Positions 45,186 to 54,922 are shown, counted from the stretch's first letter. The stretch is 64,000 bases of DNA from Tepidimonas taiwanensis (GCF_020162115.1 NZ_CP083911.1:2046001-2110000); one strand, 5' to 3'. Numbers and translations are program-made. Notes: generated by a model not told the origin, from the letters alone.

Positions 45186-45913
45186 GGGTGGGATCCGAAC
45201 AGATCGAGGATGCGCCAGCCACGCGCGCGAGCGATGGCGCGCAGCCCTTCGCCGGGGTTGGTGGCCACCGGCACGTCGGCGCGCTCCAGCAGCGGCAGAT
45301 CATTGGTCGAGTCGGAATAGAACGTGACGTGCGCGCGCGCCCAGTCCAGCCCCTGCGCGACCAACCACTGAGTCACGCGCTCGACCTTGCCCTCCCGGAA
45401 CGACGGCACGCCGCGGATATCGCCGGTGATCCAGCCGCTCGCGTCGCGTTCGAGCTCCACCGCGATGAGGTCGTCGACCCCGAAGGCCTGCGCGATCGGG
45501 CGCGTGACGAACTCGTTGGTCGCGGTGACGATGGCGACGCGATCGCCGCGCGCGCGGTGCGCGGCGACCAGCGCACGCGCCTCGGGCCGCAGCGCGGGCT
45601 CGATCACCTCGGCCATGAAGCGCGCATGTGCCTCGGCCGCCGCGTGCGGGCCGCGCACGCGCACCGCTTCGGTGGCGAAGCGCACGTACGCGTGCACGTC
45701 CAGCCGCCCCGCCTGGTAGTCGGCAAAGAAGGCGTCGTTGCGCTGGCCGAACGCGACCGGGTCGGTCCAGCCGATGCGGGTCGTGAACACGCCCCACTCG
45801 TAGTCCGAATCGAGCGGCAGCAGCGTATGGTCGAGGTCGAACAGCGCCACCGGCACGCGGCCGTCCGTCGGCGGCACCGGGATACTGGGGAAACTCGGCA
45901 TGGCAGTCGACAT
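45182..45913 (-). CDS. HAD-IB family phosphatase
   Basis: A 243-residue haloacid-dehalogenase hydrolase of the SerB-like subfamily. The DxD motif is VALFDLDHTLLPLDSD, motif II TATNEFVT and motif III/IV FYSDSTNDLPLLERAD. Related genes lie next to hda and pcnB in many Burkholderiales; some family members dephosphorylate histidinol phosphate or phosphoserine, but the substrate here is unknown. Start: ATG 45913 with a G-rich ribosome site; an ATG at 45937 overlapping the hda stop is an alternative. Its stop overlaps the pcnB start. Confidence 0.88.
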   Translation of the reverse strand: MSTAMPSFPSIPVPPTDGRVPVALFDLDHTLLPLDSDYEWGVFTTRIGWTDPVAFGQRNDAFFADYQAGRLDVHAYVRFATEAVRVRGPHAAAEAHARFMAEVIEPALRPEARALVAAHRARGDRVAIVTATNEFVTRPIAQAFGVDDLIAVELERDASGWITGDIRGVPSFREGKVERVTQWLVAQGLDWARAHVTFYSDSTNDLPLLERADVPVATNPGEGLRAIARARGWRILDLFGSHP

Positions 45914-45929
45914 CGCATCCGCCCCCGGG

Positions 45930-46625
45930 TCATCCATCCGCCGCCAGCATCGCGCGCAGCAGCGGCACGGTGATGGCGCGCTGCGCGCGCAGCGCATAGC
46001 CGTCGAGGCGGTCGAGCAGCGCCATCAGACTGGAGAGGTCACGCGAAAAGCGGTTGAGCATGAAATCGATCACGTCGTCCGACAGCGCGATCCCGCGCGC
46101 ATCGGCCGCACGCCGCAGCACGGCGCGGCGCGCCGGCTCGGTCAGCGGCTGCAATTGGAACACATGCCCCCAGCCGAGGCGGCTGCGCAGATCCTCGCGC
46201 AGCGGCAGGTCGGTGGGCGGCCGGTCACCGCTGGCGAGCACGGCCCGCTGCGGCCCCGTGGCCGGGGACTGGGCGTTGACGAACCAGTTGAACGCCGCAG
46301 CCTGCTGCTCCGGAGTGTAGTGCTGCACGTCGTCGAACAGCACCGCGGACCACGCCTCGTCGAACGCGCCCGGGTGGCGCACGTCGGGGCTCAGCCAGCC
46401 GACCGCCTCGCCGCGCCCCTGCAGCGCCTGCGCGACCGCCTGCAGCAGATGGGTCTTGCCGCTGCCGGCGGGCCCCCATAGGTAGATCGGCACCGGGGCG
46501 CGCGGCTGCCCCTGCGCCCAGGCCCGCAGGTGGGTCCAAACCGCCTCGTTGCCGTCGGGAACGAAGTTGCCCAGCGTCGGCACCGGCGCCAGCCCGAGGT
46601 CGAGCACGAGCTGCTCCACGCTCAC
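45930..46625 (-). CDS. hda: DnaA regulatory inactivator Hda
   Basis: Hda, 231 residues, a DnaA-like AAA+ protein that with the sliding clamp promotes hydrolysis of ATP bound to DnaA after initiation. The N-terminus EQLVLDLGL is a plausible clamp-binding motif. Walker A is GPAGSGKTHLLQA and Walker B the VLFDDVQHY segment. The DnaA DNA-binding domain is missing, as expected. It overlaps the AI-2E-type gene upstream. Confidence 0.93.
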   Translation of the reverse strand: MSVEQLVLDLGLAPVPTLGNFVPDGNEAVWTHLRAWAQGQPRAPVPIYLWGPAGSGKTHLLQAVAQALQGRGEAVGWLSPDVRHPGAFDEAWSAVLFDDVQHYTPEQQAAAFNWFVNAQSPATGPQRAVLASGDRPPTDLPLREDLRSRLGWGHVFQLQPLTEPARRAVLRRAADARGIALSDDVIDFMLNRFSRDLSSLMALLDRLDGYALRAQRAITVPLLRAMLAADG

Positions 46626-47722
46626 CCCTCCCCGGCCGGGGGCAGCGTCCCGGCATCACCGCGCGCGCGGTACAGCGGGCTGCCGACGTAGAGCCGCTGC
46701 AGCCGCCGCACCGCCACCACCAGCACCGCCGACGCGGGCAGTGCGATCAGCACGCCGACGAAGCCGAACAGATGCCCGAACGCCATCAGCGCGAAGATCA
46801 CCGCGATCGGGTGCAGCCCGATGCGCTCGCCGACCAACCGCGGGGTGAGAAAAAAACTCTCGATCACCTGTCCCAGCCCGTAGACCGCGGCCACCGCGAG
46901 CACCCCCACCACACTCTGGAACTGCAACAACGCCGCCAGCAGCGCCAGCACCAGCCCGAGCCCGAACCCCAGGTACGGCACGAACACCGCCAGCCCCGTG
47001 AAGACCCCGATCGGCACCGCGAGCTGCAGGCCGACCAGCGCGAGCGCTGCGGCGTAGTACACCGCCAGCACGCCCATCACCAGCAGCTGCCCGCGCAGGT
47101 ACTGGCCCAGCACGGCGTCGGTTTCGGCCAGAAAGTCCCCGACCCCCGGCCGCCAGCGCGGCGGCACCAGCGCCCGCGCGCGCGCCACGACCGCCTCCCA
47201 GTCGAGCAGCAGGTAGTACGCCACCACCGGCATCAGCACCAGGTTGCCCAGCACCGCCAGCAAGGCACTACCGCCGATACGCAGCGACGCCAGCACCCCG
47301 TCGAGCAGCTGCTCCTCGTGCCCGCTGATGAGCCGGCGCAGCAGCGCACGCACGCCGTCGATGTCGATCGCCAGGTCGATGCCGTGCCGCTGCGCCAGCG
47401 GCACCAGCCACGCGTTGAGCCGCTCCAGCAGCGGGGGTATCTGCTCGCGCAACAGCGGCCACTGGCGTGCCACGACCGGCACGATGATCAGCACCACCGC
47501 CAGCAGCACCAGCATCAGCAGCGCGATCGCCACCCCCGCCCCCAACCAGCGCGGCACGCGCCGCCGCGCCAGCCCCTCCACCAGCGGGTGCAGCGCGTAG
47601 GCCAGCACCGCCGCGACGACGAACGGCAGCAGCACCGGCGCCAGCAGCGACACCCCCCACCAGCCGGCCACGGCCAAGGCGAGCCACAGCAGGGCGTGAC
47701 GCTGGGAGTCGGTCAGGGTCAT
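46622..47722 (-). CDS. AI-2E family (PerM-like) transporter
   Basis: A 366-residue membrane protein of the AI-2E/PerM family with about eight hydrophobic helices. LLAPVLLPFVVAAVLAYALH near residue 20 and GLAVFVPYLGFGLGL near 245 are typical. Family members have been reported as autoinducer-2 exporters or Na+/H+ antiporters; the substrate here cannot be told. It is divergent from purM and overlaps hda. Confidence 0.88.
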   Translation of the reverse strand: MTLTDSQRHALLWLALAVAGWWGVSLLAPVLLPFVVAAVLAYALHPLVEGLARRRVPRWLGAGVAIALLMLVLLAVVLIIVPVVARQWPLLREQIPPLLERLNAWLVPLAQRHGIDLAIDIDGVRALLRRLISGHEEQLLDGVLASLRIGGSALLAVLGNLVLMPVVAYYLLLDWEAVVARARALVPPRWRPGVGDFLAETDAVLGQYLRGQLLVMGVLAVYYAAALALVGLQLAVPIGVFTGLAVFVPYLGFGLGLVLALLAALLQFQSVVGVLAVAAVYGLGQVIESFFLTPRLVGERIGLHPIAVIFALMAFGHLFGFVGVLIALPASAVLVVAVRRLQRLYVGSPLYRARGDAGTLPPAGEG

Positions 47723-47807
47723 GGGTGGGTGGTGACGACGAGCGGGCGCGGCCCGGTGCGGTGGCGACGCAAGCGCCCCGTACAATCGGGCCGATTCTAC
47801 CGAGCCC

Positions 47808-48839
47808 ATGAACACGACACCCCTCTCCTACAAAGACGCTGGCGTCGACATCGACGCCGGGGACGCGCTGGTCGAGCGCATCAAACCGCTGGCCCGGCGC
47901 ACCCTGCGCGACGGTGTGCTGGCGGGCATCGGCGGCTTTGGCGCGCTGTTCGAGGTCCCGCGCCGCTACCGCGAACCGGTGCTGGTCAGCGGCACCGACG
48001 GCGTCGGCACCAAGCTCAAGCTCGCGTTCGAGTGGAACATGCACGACACGGTCGGCATCGACCTCGTCGCGATGAGCGTCAACGACGTGCTGGTGCAGGG
48101 GGCGGAGCCGCTCTTTTTCCTCGACTATTTCGCCTGCGGCAAGCTCGACGTCGACACCGCCGCGCGCGTCATCGCCGGGATCGCCCGTGGCTGCGAGATC
48201 TCGGGCTGCGCGCTCATCGGTGGCGAGACGGCCGAGATGCCCGGGATGTACCCGCCGGGCGAGTACGACCTCGCGGGCTTTTGCGTCGGCGTGGTCGAAA
48301 AGTCGCGCATCCTCACCGGCGCGGACGTGCAGGTCGGCGACGTGGTGCTGGGACTGGCCTCCAACGGCGTGCACTCCAACGGCTTCAGCCTCGTGCGCAA
48401 GTGCATCGAGCGCGCTGGGGCGAACCTGCCCGCCACGCTCGACGGCCGGCCGTTTCGCGAGGCGGTCATGGCGCCGACGCGGCTGTACGTCAAACCCGTG
48501 CTCGCCGCGCTGCAGCAGCACCCGATCAAGGCGCTCGCGCACATCACCGGCGGCGGCCTGCTGGAAAATATCCCACGCGTACTGCCGGACGCCCTGGCCG
48601 CCCACCTGGTCAAGGGCAGCTGGCCGCAGAGCGAGCTGTTCGCGTGGTTGCAGCGCACCGCGGGCATCGACGACCACGAGATGAACCGCACCTTCAACAA
48701 CGGTATCGGCATGGTGGTGGTGGTCGGCGCCGAGCACGCCGAGGCCACCGCAGCGACGCTGCGCGCGCAGGGCGAGACGGTCTACCGCATCGGCACGATC
48801 GCGCCGCGCGGCGAAGGCGCGGCGGTCGTCGTCGCCTGA
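47808..48839 (+). CDS. purM: Phosphoribosylformylglycinamidine cyclo-ligase
   Basis: AIR synthetase, 343 residues, fifth step of purine synthesis. YKDAGVDIDAGDALVERIK, VSGTDGVGTKLKLAFE, GGETAEMPGMYPPGEYDLAG and HITGGGLLENIPRVLP are diagnostic. TACAAT at 47781-47786 is a candidate -10 box; divergent from the AI-2E-type gene. Confidence 0.97.
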   Translation: MNTTPLSYKDAGVDIDAGDALVERIKPLARRTLRDGVLAGIGGFGALFEVPRRYREPVLVSGTDGVGTKLKLAFEWNMHDTVGIDLVAMSVNDVLVQGAEPLFFLDYFACGKLDVDTAARVIAGIARGCEISGCALIGGETAEMPGMYPPGEYDLAGFCVGVVEKSRILTGADVQVGDVVLGLASNGVHSNGFSLVRKCIERAGANLPATLDGRPFREAVMAPTRLYVKPVLAALQQHPIKALAHITGGGLLENIPRVLPDALAAHLVKGSWPQSELFAWLQRTAGIDDHEMNRTFNNGIGMVVVVGAEHAEATAATLRAQGETVYRIGTIAPRGEGAAVVVA

Positions 48840-48878
48840 TCCGCCCGCTCCGCCACGGGGGCGCGGCTGGCGTGTGGC

Positions 48879-49730
48879 TCAGGCGCCGCCCTGGCGCAGC
48901 GCCTGCACGCGCTGCGCGATCGCCGCGGCCTCCAGCGCGTCATCCGCGTGCAGCAGGTACGCCTCCAGATCCGGCAACGCCCGGCCCGCGTCGCCCAGCT
49001 CGGCCCACGCCAGCCCGCGGTCGCGCACCTCGTCCCACGCCTCGGGCAGCAGCACGATCAGGCGGTCCAGCACCGCGATCAGCCGCGGCCAGTCCTCCTG
49101 CGTGCGGTGGATTTCCTTCAGGTTGCGCAGCACGCGCGCCACGATGTCGCGCGGCGCCGCCGCCTGCAGGTACAGTCCCACCGGCACGTCGAAATCGTCC
49201 ACCAGCCCCTGCCGACGCTTGTACGGCTCCAGCCGCTCGGCCAGGTCCTCACCGCTGAGCGACTGCCCGGTGAAGGGGTCGATGACCACCTGCCCCTGCG
49301 GCAGGTTGACCTTGACGAGGAAGTGACCGGGGAAGTTGATGCCCGCCGCGCGCAGGCCGATGCCCTGCGCCAGCTCCAGCCAGATCACCGCGAGGCTGAT
49401 CGGAATCCCCCGCCGCGTGCGCAGCACCGTGTGCAGATAGTTGTTCTCGGGGTCGTAGTAGTCGTTGACGTTGCCGCCAAACCCGAGGTCGTGAAAGAAA
49501 AACTGATTGAGCGTGCGCAGCCGGTGCAGATGACCTGCATCCGCCGGCAGCCGCCGGCGCAGCCGCTCCAGCAGCCGGTCCACCCCGTCGAGCACCGACT
49601 GCACGTCCAGCTCCGGGTATTCGTCGAGCGCGACGGCGGCCGTCGCCTCCAGCAGCGGAAAGCCCTCGTCCTGCGCCACCAGCGTGGCGAAATAGTCGAG
49701 CGCCGACGGGGAACGCGCGGCCCAGTTCAT
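48879..49730 (-). CDS. SirB1-family protein (transglutaminase-like, TPR)
   Basis: A 283-residue protein. The N-terminal half (about 1-170) is the SirB1 transglutaminase-like domain (LRTLNQFFFHDLGF, YYDPENNYLHTVLRTRRGIP, GINFPGHFLVKV); the C-terminal part is TPR-like. It starts 4 bp after murJ on the same strand. The family's function is poorly defined, and no catalytic Cys of transglutaminases is obvious. Confidence 0.85.
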   Translation of the reverse strand: MNWAARSPSALDYFATLVAQDEGFPLLEATAAVALDEYPELDVQSVLDGVDRLLERLRRRLPADAGHLHRLRTLNQFFFHDLGFGGNVNDYYDPENNYLHTVLRTRRGIPISLAVIWLELAQGIGLRAAGINFPGHFLVKVNLPQGQVVIDPFTGQSLSGEDLAERLEPYKRRQGLVDDFDVPVGLYLQAAAPRDIVARVLRNLKEIHRTQEDWPRLIAVLDRLIVLLPEAWDEVRDRGLAWAELGDAGRALPDLEAYLLHADDALEAAAIAQRVQALRQGGA

Positions 49731-49734
49731 GGCG

Positions 49735-51297
49735 CTACTTTCGCACAAACTGCCGCAGCCGCAAACCGGTGAGCGCCAGCACCCCAAAGTACACCAGCGC
49801 CGCCCCCGCGACGCCGGCCGCGAGCACCGCCGCGCGCTCGACCCGCGCCCCCGGGTGCGTCCACGCATACGCCTGCGCCAGCCACCCCAGGTAGCCCGCC
49901 AGCGCCGCCGCGCCGACCAGCACCTGCAGCGCAAAGCGGCCCCACCCGGGCTGCGGGCGGTACGCGCGCCGGCGCAACAGCCCGACGAGCAGCCAGGTCG
50001 CGTTGAGCAGCGCCCCGAGCCCGATCGCCAGCGCCAGCCCGGCGTGCGCCAGGTGCGGCACCAGCACCGCGTTCATCGCCTGCGTGAAGAGCAGCACCAC
50101 GACCGCGATGCGCACCGGCGTGCGGATGTCCTGCCGCGCGTAGTAGCCGGGCGCGAGCACCTTGATCGCGATCAGCCCGATCAGCCCGACCCCGTAGCCC
50201 ATCAGCGCGACGGCTGTTTGCCGCACGTCCGCGGCCGTGAACGCCCCGTAGTGGTAGAGCACCGCCACCAGCGGCTCGGCCCACAGCAGCAGCGCGACGG
50301 CACTCGGCACGGCCAGCAGCACCACGGCGCGCAAGCCCCAGTCCAACAGCCGGCTGTAGCGCTCGGCGTCCTCGGCCGCCTGCGCCGCCGCGAGCTGCGG
50401 CAGCAGCACCACGCCCAGCGCCACCCCCAGCAACGCGGTCGGAAACTCCATCAACCGGTCCGCATACGTCAGCCACGACACGCTGCCGGGCGTCAGGTGC
50501 GAGGCGATCTGCGTGTTGATCAGCAACGAAATCTGCGCCACCCCGACGCCCAGCAACGCGGGCGCCATCAGCGTGAGGATCCGCCGCGTACCGGGGTGAG
50601 ACCAGCCGGCGCGCACGCCCGCCACCGTCAGGCGCACGCGCGGCAACACGCCAAGCCGCGCCAGCGCGGGGATCTGCACCGCGAGCTGCAGTAGCCCCCC
50701 CAGCATCACGCCGCCGGCCAGCGCGTAAATCGGCTCCAGCCCGGCGCGCGCGAGCAGCGGCGCCCCCCACCAGGCGGCCCCGATCATCGCGACGTTCAGC
50801 AGCACCGGCGTGGCCGCCGGCACCGCGAAGCGCCGCCACGTGTTGAGGATGCCGGCGCTGAGCGCCACCAGTGACATGAAGCCGATGTAGGGGAACATCC
50901 AGCGCGTCAGCACCACCGCCACGTCGAACCCGTGCGCCGTCTGGCGCAAGCCGGCCGCCATCGCCCACACGAGCAGCGGTGCCGCGACGACGCCGATCAC
51001 ACACGTCAGCAGCAGCGCCGCCACCAGCACCGTCGCCACCCGGTCGATCAGCTCGCGCGTGGCGGCGTCGCCGTCCTTCTCGCGCGTGGCCGCCAGCACC
51101 GGCACGAACGCCTGCGAGAACGCCCCTTCCGCAAACAGGCGGCGCAACAGGTTGGGGATGCGAAACGCCACGTTGAACGCGTCGGTCAGGGCGCTGGCCC
51201 CGAACGTGGCGGCGATCAGCAGCTCGCGCGCCAGCCCCGTGATGCGCGACGCCAGCGTCCACAACGAGACGACGGATGCGGATTTGAACAGCGACAC
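49735..51297 (-). CDS. murJ: Lipid II flippase MurJ
   Basis: MurJ, 520 residues, with about 14 membrane helices, flips lipid II to the periplasm. LWTLASRITGLARELLIAA, FNVAFRIPNLLRRLFAEGAF and SQAFVPVL are the signature N-terminal region. It is divergent from the PHP-domain gene. AG-rich sequence precedes the start. Confidence 0.95.
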   Translation of the reverse strand: MSLFKSASVVSLWTLASRITGLARELLIAATFGASALTDAFNVAFRIPNLLRRLFAEGAFSQAFVPVLAATREKDGDAATRELIDRVATVLVAALLLTCVIGVVAAPLLVWAMAAGLRQTAHGFDVAVVLTRWMFPYIGFMSLVALSAGILNTWRRFAVPAATPVLLNVAMIGAAWWGAPLLARAGLEPIYALAGGVMLGGLLQLAVQIPALARLGVLPRVRLTVAGVRAGWSHPGTRRILTLMAPALLGVGVAQISLLINTQIASHLTPGSVSWLTYADRLMEFPTALLGVALGVVLLPQLAAAQAAEDAERYSRLLDWGLRAVVLLAVPSAVALLLWAEPLVAVLYHYGAFTAADVRQTAVALMGYGVGLIGLIAIKVLAPGYYARQDIRTPVRIAVVVLLFTQAMNAVLVPHLAHAGLALAIGLGALLNATWLLVGLLRRRAYRPQPGWGRFALQVLVGAAALAGYLGWLAQAYAWTHPGARVERAAVLAAGVAGAALVYFGVLALTGLRLRQFVRK

Positions 51298-51334
51298 GGC
51301 GCGAGTGTAGCCGCGCCCCTACAATGGACCCGCG

Positions 51335-52192
51335 ATGACCGTTCTCAACGCCGACCTGCACTGCCACTCCACCGTCTCTGACGGCACGCTCGAGCCGGAG
51401 GCGCTGGCCGCGCGCGCCCATGCCAACGGGGTGGAGCTGTGGGCGCTGACCGATCACGACGAGGTCGGCGGGCAGCACCGCGCGGCGGCGGCGGCGCGCG
51501 CCCTCGGGCTGCCCTACCTCGCGGGGGTCGAGATTTCCGTCACCTTTCTCGGGCGCACGGTGCACATCGTCGGCCTGGGCATCGACCCGGACGACCCGGT
51601 CCTCGTCGCAGGGCTGGCCGACACCCGGGGCGGGCGCGAGCGGCGGGCACGCGAAATGGCCGAACAGCTCGCCGCCGTCGGTATCCGCGGCGCGTTCGAG
51701 GGGGCGCTGAAATACGTCGGCAACCCCGAGCTGATCTCGCGTACGCATTTCGCGCGCTTTCTGGTCGAAACCGGCGTCTGCCACGACACGCACGAGGTCT
51801 TCCGGCGCTTTCTGACCGAGGGCAAACCCGGCTACGTCGAGCACCGCTGGGCCGCGCTGGGGGATGCGGTGCGCTGGATCACCGGCGCCGGCGGCATCGC
51901 CGTCATTGCCCACCCGGCGCGCTACGCCTGGGACAACGCGACGCAGGAGTACGCGCTCTTCACCGAATTCAAGGCGCACGGCGGCCGTGCGGTGGAAGTC
52001 GTCACCGGCAGCCACACCAGCGCCGAGGCGGTGCGCTACGCCGAGCTGGCGCGCGAATTCGACCTCGCCGCCTCGCGCGGCAGCGACTTCCACAGCCCGG
52101 ACGAGTCGCACACCGACCTGGGCGCCCTGCCCTACCTCGACGGACGCCTGACCCCGGTGTGGGAACTGCTGGGCGATCGCATCGTGCACTGA
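51335..52192 (+). CDS. PHP-domain phosphoesterase (RNase AM / TrpH type)
   Basis: A 285-residue PHP-domain hydrolase related to E. coli Rnm (YciV/TrpH), a 5'-3' exonuclease that matures 5S and other rRNA ends. Metal-binding motifs DLHCHSTVSDG, WALTDHDEVGG, GVEIS and the C-terminal GSDFHSPDE are intact. TACAAT at 51320-51325 lies only 9 bp before the ATG, suggesting little or no 5' leader. It is followed 18 bp later by the YciO-like gene, as in many Proteobacteria. Confidence 0.88.
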   Translation: MTVLNADLHCHSTVSDGTLEPEALAARAHANGVELWALTDHDEVGGQHRAAAAARALGLPYLAGVEISVTFLGRTVHIVGLGIDPDDPVLVAGLADTRGGRERRAREMAEQLAAVGIRGAFEGALKYVGNPELISRTHFARFLVETGVCHDTHEVFRRFLTEGKPGYVEHRWAALGDAVRWITGAGGIAVIAHPARYAWDNATQEYALFTEFKAHGGRAVEVVTGSHTSAEAVRYAELAREFDLAASRGSDFHSPDESHTDLGALPYLDGRLTPVWELLGDRIVH

Positions 52193-52210
52193 CGCCCGCC
52201 GGCGGCGACC

Positions 52211-52846
52211 ATGGCCCAGTACTTCGAAGTCCACCCCGACAACCCGCAGCCGCGCCTGCTGCGGCAGGCGGCGCAAGCCCTGCAGGGTGGCGCCGTGTTG
52301 GCGGTCCCCACCGACTCCAGCTACGCGCTGGTGTGCCACCTCGACGACAAGGCGGCGGTGGAGCGCCTGCGGCGCATCCGGGGGGTGGACGAGCGCCACC
52401 ACCTGACGCTGCTGTGCCGCGACCTGTCGGAGCTCGCCACCTTCGCGCGCGTGGACAACCGGCAGTACCGACTGCTCAAGGCCGCCACGCCGGGGCCGTA
52501 CACCTTCATCCTGGAGGCGAGCAAGGAAGTCCCCCGCCGCGTGAGCCACCCCTCGCGCAAGACCATCGGGCTGCGCGTGCCCGACCACCGCGCGCTGCGC
52601 GAACTGCTCGCGCTGCACGCGGCGCCGCTGCTGGGCACGACGCTGATCCTGCCCGGCGACACAGAGCCGCTGAACGACCCGCACACGATCCGCGAACGGC
52701 TGGAACACGCCGTGGCCGCCGTGATCGACGCCGGCGCCTGCCCCGCCGAGCCGACGACGGTCGTCGACCTCACGCCGATGGGCACGGGCGGTGACCCCGA
52801 GGTCCTCCGCGTGGGGCGCGGGCCGCTGGCGCCGCTCGGGCTGTGA
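52211..52846 (+). CDS. Sua5/YciO/YrdC-type protein (YciO-like)
   Basis: A 211-residue YrdC-fold protein. AVPTDSSYALVCHLDDKAAV, KAATPGPYTFILEAS and GLRVPDH are family motifs. The first motif departs from the T-D-T-x-Y-G-L of the threonylcarbamoyl-AMP synthases TsaC/Sua5, so YciO, of less defined function, is the better match. It sits in the rnm-yciO-M50-trpS order common to the group. Confidence 0.87.
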   Translation: MAQYFEVHPDNPQPRLLRQAAQALQGGAVLAVPTDSSYALVCHLDDKAAVERLRRIRGVDERHHLTLLCRDLSELATFARVDNRQYRLLKAATPGPYTFILEASKEVPRRVSHPSRKTIGLRVPDHRALRELLALHAAPLLGTTLILPGDTEPLNDPHTIRERLEHAVAAVIDAGACPAEPTTVVDLTPMGTGGDPEVLRVGRGPLAPLGL

Positions 52847-52880
52847 GCCGCGCTGGCGGCACCTGCGACAATTCCGCGCC

Positions 52881-53549
52881 ATGGACCTCGCCCACATCAT
52901 CCAGACCGTTGCCGTCTACGCGCTGCCGGTGTTGTTCGCCATCACCGTGCACGAGGCGGCACACGGCTACGCGGCGCGGCACTTCGGCGACCCCACCGCT
53001 GAGCGGCTCGGGCGCATCACGCTCAACCCGCTGCGCCACATCGACCCGATCGGCACCATCGCGATGCCGCTGCTGCTGTACTTCGCCACGGCCGGCGCGT
53101 TTTTGTTCGGCTACGCCAAGCCGGTGCCGGTCAACTTCGGCCGGCTGCGGCACCCCAAGCGCGACATGGTCTGGGTGGCACTCGCCGGGCCCGGCGCCAA
53201 CCTCGCGCAGGCCATCGCCTGGGCGGCGTTCGGCTACGCGCTGGTCGCCGCTGGCATCCAGGAGCCGTTTTTCAACGGCATGGCGCGCGCCGGCGTGCTC
53301 GTCAACATCGTAATGTTCGCGTTCAACCTGTTTCCGCTGCCGCCGCTGGACGGCGGGCGCATCCTGGTCGGGCTGCTGCCGCTGCGCCAGGCGATGGCGC
53401 TGTCGCGTATCGAGCCGTACGGGTTTTTCATCGTGCTGGCGCTGGTCATCACCGGCGTCGTGAGCACGCTGTGGCTGCGTCCGCTGATGCAGCTCACCGC
53501 GCAGGCAATCGAAGTGCTGCTCACCCCGCTGCGCTGGCTGCTGTTCTGA
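52881..53549 (+). CDS. Site-2 protease family (M50) membrane metalloprotease
   Basis: A 222-residue integral membrane protein with about five to six helices. The zinc motif ITVHEAAHGYAAR lies in the first helix and the third ligand region NLFPLPPLDGGRI near residue 152. FGYAKPVPVNFGRLRHPKRD is typical of this short subfamily, which lacks a PDZ domain. The natural substrate is unknown. An in-frame extension upstream overlaps the previous gene and is not favoured. Confidence 0.9.
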   Translation: MDLAHIIQTVAVYALPVLFAITVHEAAHGYAARHFGDPTAERLGRITLNPLRHIDPIGTIAMPLLLYFATAGAFLFGYAKPVPVNFGRLRHPKRDMVWVALAGPGANLAQAIAWAAFGYALVAAGIQEPFFNGMARAGVLVNIVMFAFNLFPLPPLDGGRILVGLLPLRQAMALSRIEPYGFFIVLALVITGVVSTLWLRPLMQLTAQAIEVLLTPLRWLLF

Positions 53550-53602
53550 CGCGCCGCCGCCGCGTCCTCTCCCGTTTCGTCCATCCACCGTTCGCTGCTG
53601 CC

Positions 53603-54922
53603 ATGAACGTCCGCGTCCTCACCGGCATCAAACCGTCGGGCACCCCGCACCTAGGCAATTACGTCGGCGCCATCCGCCCCACCGTGCGCGCCAGCCGCGA
53701 GAGCGGCATCGACAGCTACCTGTTCCTCGCCGACTACCACGCGCTCATCTCCACGCACGACCCGGCGCGCGTGCAGCGCTCGACGCTGGAAATCGCCGCC
53801 ACCTGGATCGCCTGCGGCCTCGACCCGGAGCGCGTGACGTTCTACCGCCAGTCCGACATCCCCGAGATCCCGGAGCTCACGTGGCTGCTCGCCTGCGTCT
53901 GCGGCAAGGGGCTGCTCAACCGCGCCCACGCGTACAAGGCCGCCGTGGATAAGAACACCGCCGAAGGGCGCGACCCGGACGACGGTGTGACCATGGGGCT
54001 GTTCATGTACCCGGTGCTGATGGCCGCCGACATCCTGATGTTCAACGCGCACCGGGTGCCCGTGGGCCGCGACCAGATCCAGCACATCGAGATGGCGCGC
54101 GATCTCGCGTCCAGCTTCAACCACCTCTACGGTCCGCACTTCACACTGCCGGAGGCCGTGATCGACGAGCAGGTCGCCACCCTGCCCGGGCTGGACGGGC
54201 GCAAGATGAGCAAGAGCTACGACAACGTCATCCCGCTCTTTGCCCCGCGCGAGCAGCTGCGTCGGCTCATCATGGGCATCGTCACCGACTCGCGCGCGCC
54301 GGGCGAGCCGAAAGCCACCGACGGCTCAGCGGTCTTCCAGCTCTACCAGGCCTTCGCCACGGCCGAGGAAACCGCCGCCTTCGCGCGCGACTTTGCCGCC
54401 GGCATCGCGTGGAGCGAGGCCAAGGAGCGGCTGTTCGAGCGCATCGACCGCGAAATCGCGCCGATGCGCGCCACCTACGACGAGCTGATGGCCCACCCCG
54501 CGCGCGTCGAGGCGATGCTGCGCGCCGGTGCCGCCAAGGCGCGCGCCGAAGCGACGCCCTTCATGGCCCGCCTGCGCGCCGCCGTCGGCCTGCGGCCACT
54601 GGACACCCTGGCCACGATGGTCACCGCGATGGGTACTGCCACCTCTTGGGGCACCGCCACCGCCTCCACCGCGCCTGCGAAGGCCGCGCCGCCCGTCTTC
54701 AAGCAGTACCGCGAGGCCGACGGGCGCTTTTATTTCAAGCTCACGGACGCCAAAGGCCACGTGCTGCTGCAAAGCACCGGCTTCGACAGCCCGAAAGACG
54801 CCGGACAGGCCGTCGCACGGCTGAAGGCCGAGGGCTGGGCTGCCTGCGCCGACTTGCACGGCGCGGTCACGGCAGCGGCCGAAGCCGACAAGATCGAGGC
54901 CGCGCTGGCCCGGTTGCGCTAG
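53603..54922 (+). CDS. trpS: Tryptophanyl-tRNA synthetase with C-terminal extension
   Basis: TrpS, 439 residues, class Ic synthetase. The HIGH-type motif is SGTPHLGNYVGAI, and KMSKS is present as GRKMSKSYDN near 198. The standard enzyme ends near residue 345; about 95 more residues follow. An Ala/Thr linker leads to VFKQYREADGRFYFKLTDAK and GHVLLQSTGFDS, which resembles the DUF1508/YegP fold. Such extensions occur in other Betaproteobacteria. Its role is unknown; RNA binding is one possibility. The charging core is complete. Confidence 0.95.
   Translation: MNVRVLTGIKPSGTPHLGNYVGAIRPTVRASRESGIDSYLFLADYHALISTHDPARVQRSTLEIAATWIACGLDPERVTFYRQSDIPEIPELTWLLACVCGKGLLNRAHAYKAAVDKNTAEGRDPDDGVTMGLFMYPVLMAADILMFNAHRVPVGRDQIQHIEMARDLASSFNHLYGPHFTLPEAVIDEQVATLPGLDGRKMSKSYDNVIPLFAPREQLRRLIMGIVTDSRAPGEPKATDGSAVFQLYQAFATAEETAAFARDFAAGIAWSEAKERLFERIDREIAPMRATYDELMAHPARVEAMLRAGAAKARAEATPFMARLRAAVGLRPLDTLATMVTAMGTATSWGTATASTAPAKAAPPVFKQYREADGRFYFKLTDAKGHVLLQSTGFDSPKDAGQAVARLKAEGWAACADLHGAVTAAAEADKIEAALARLR

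Noticed and set aside
49727..52900. A 1057-codon minus-strand frame
   Set aside because: It runs through the PHP and YciO-like genes antisense and murJ out of frame; no motif and no start signal.
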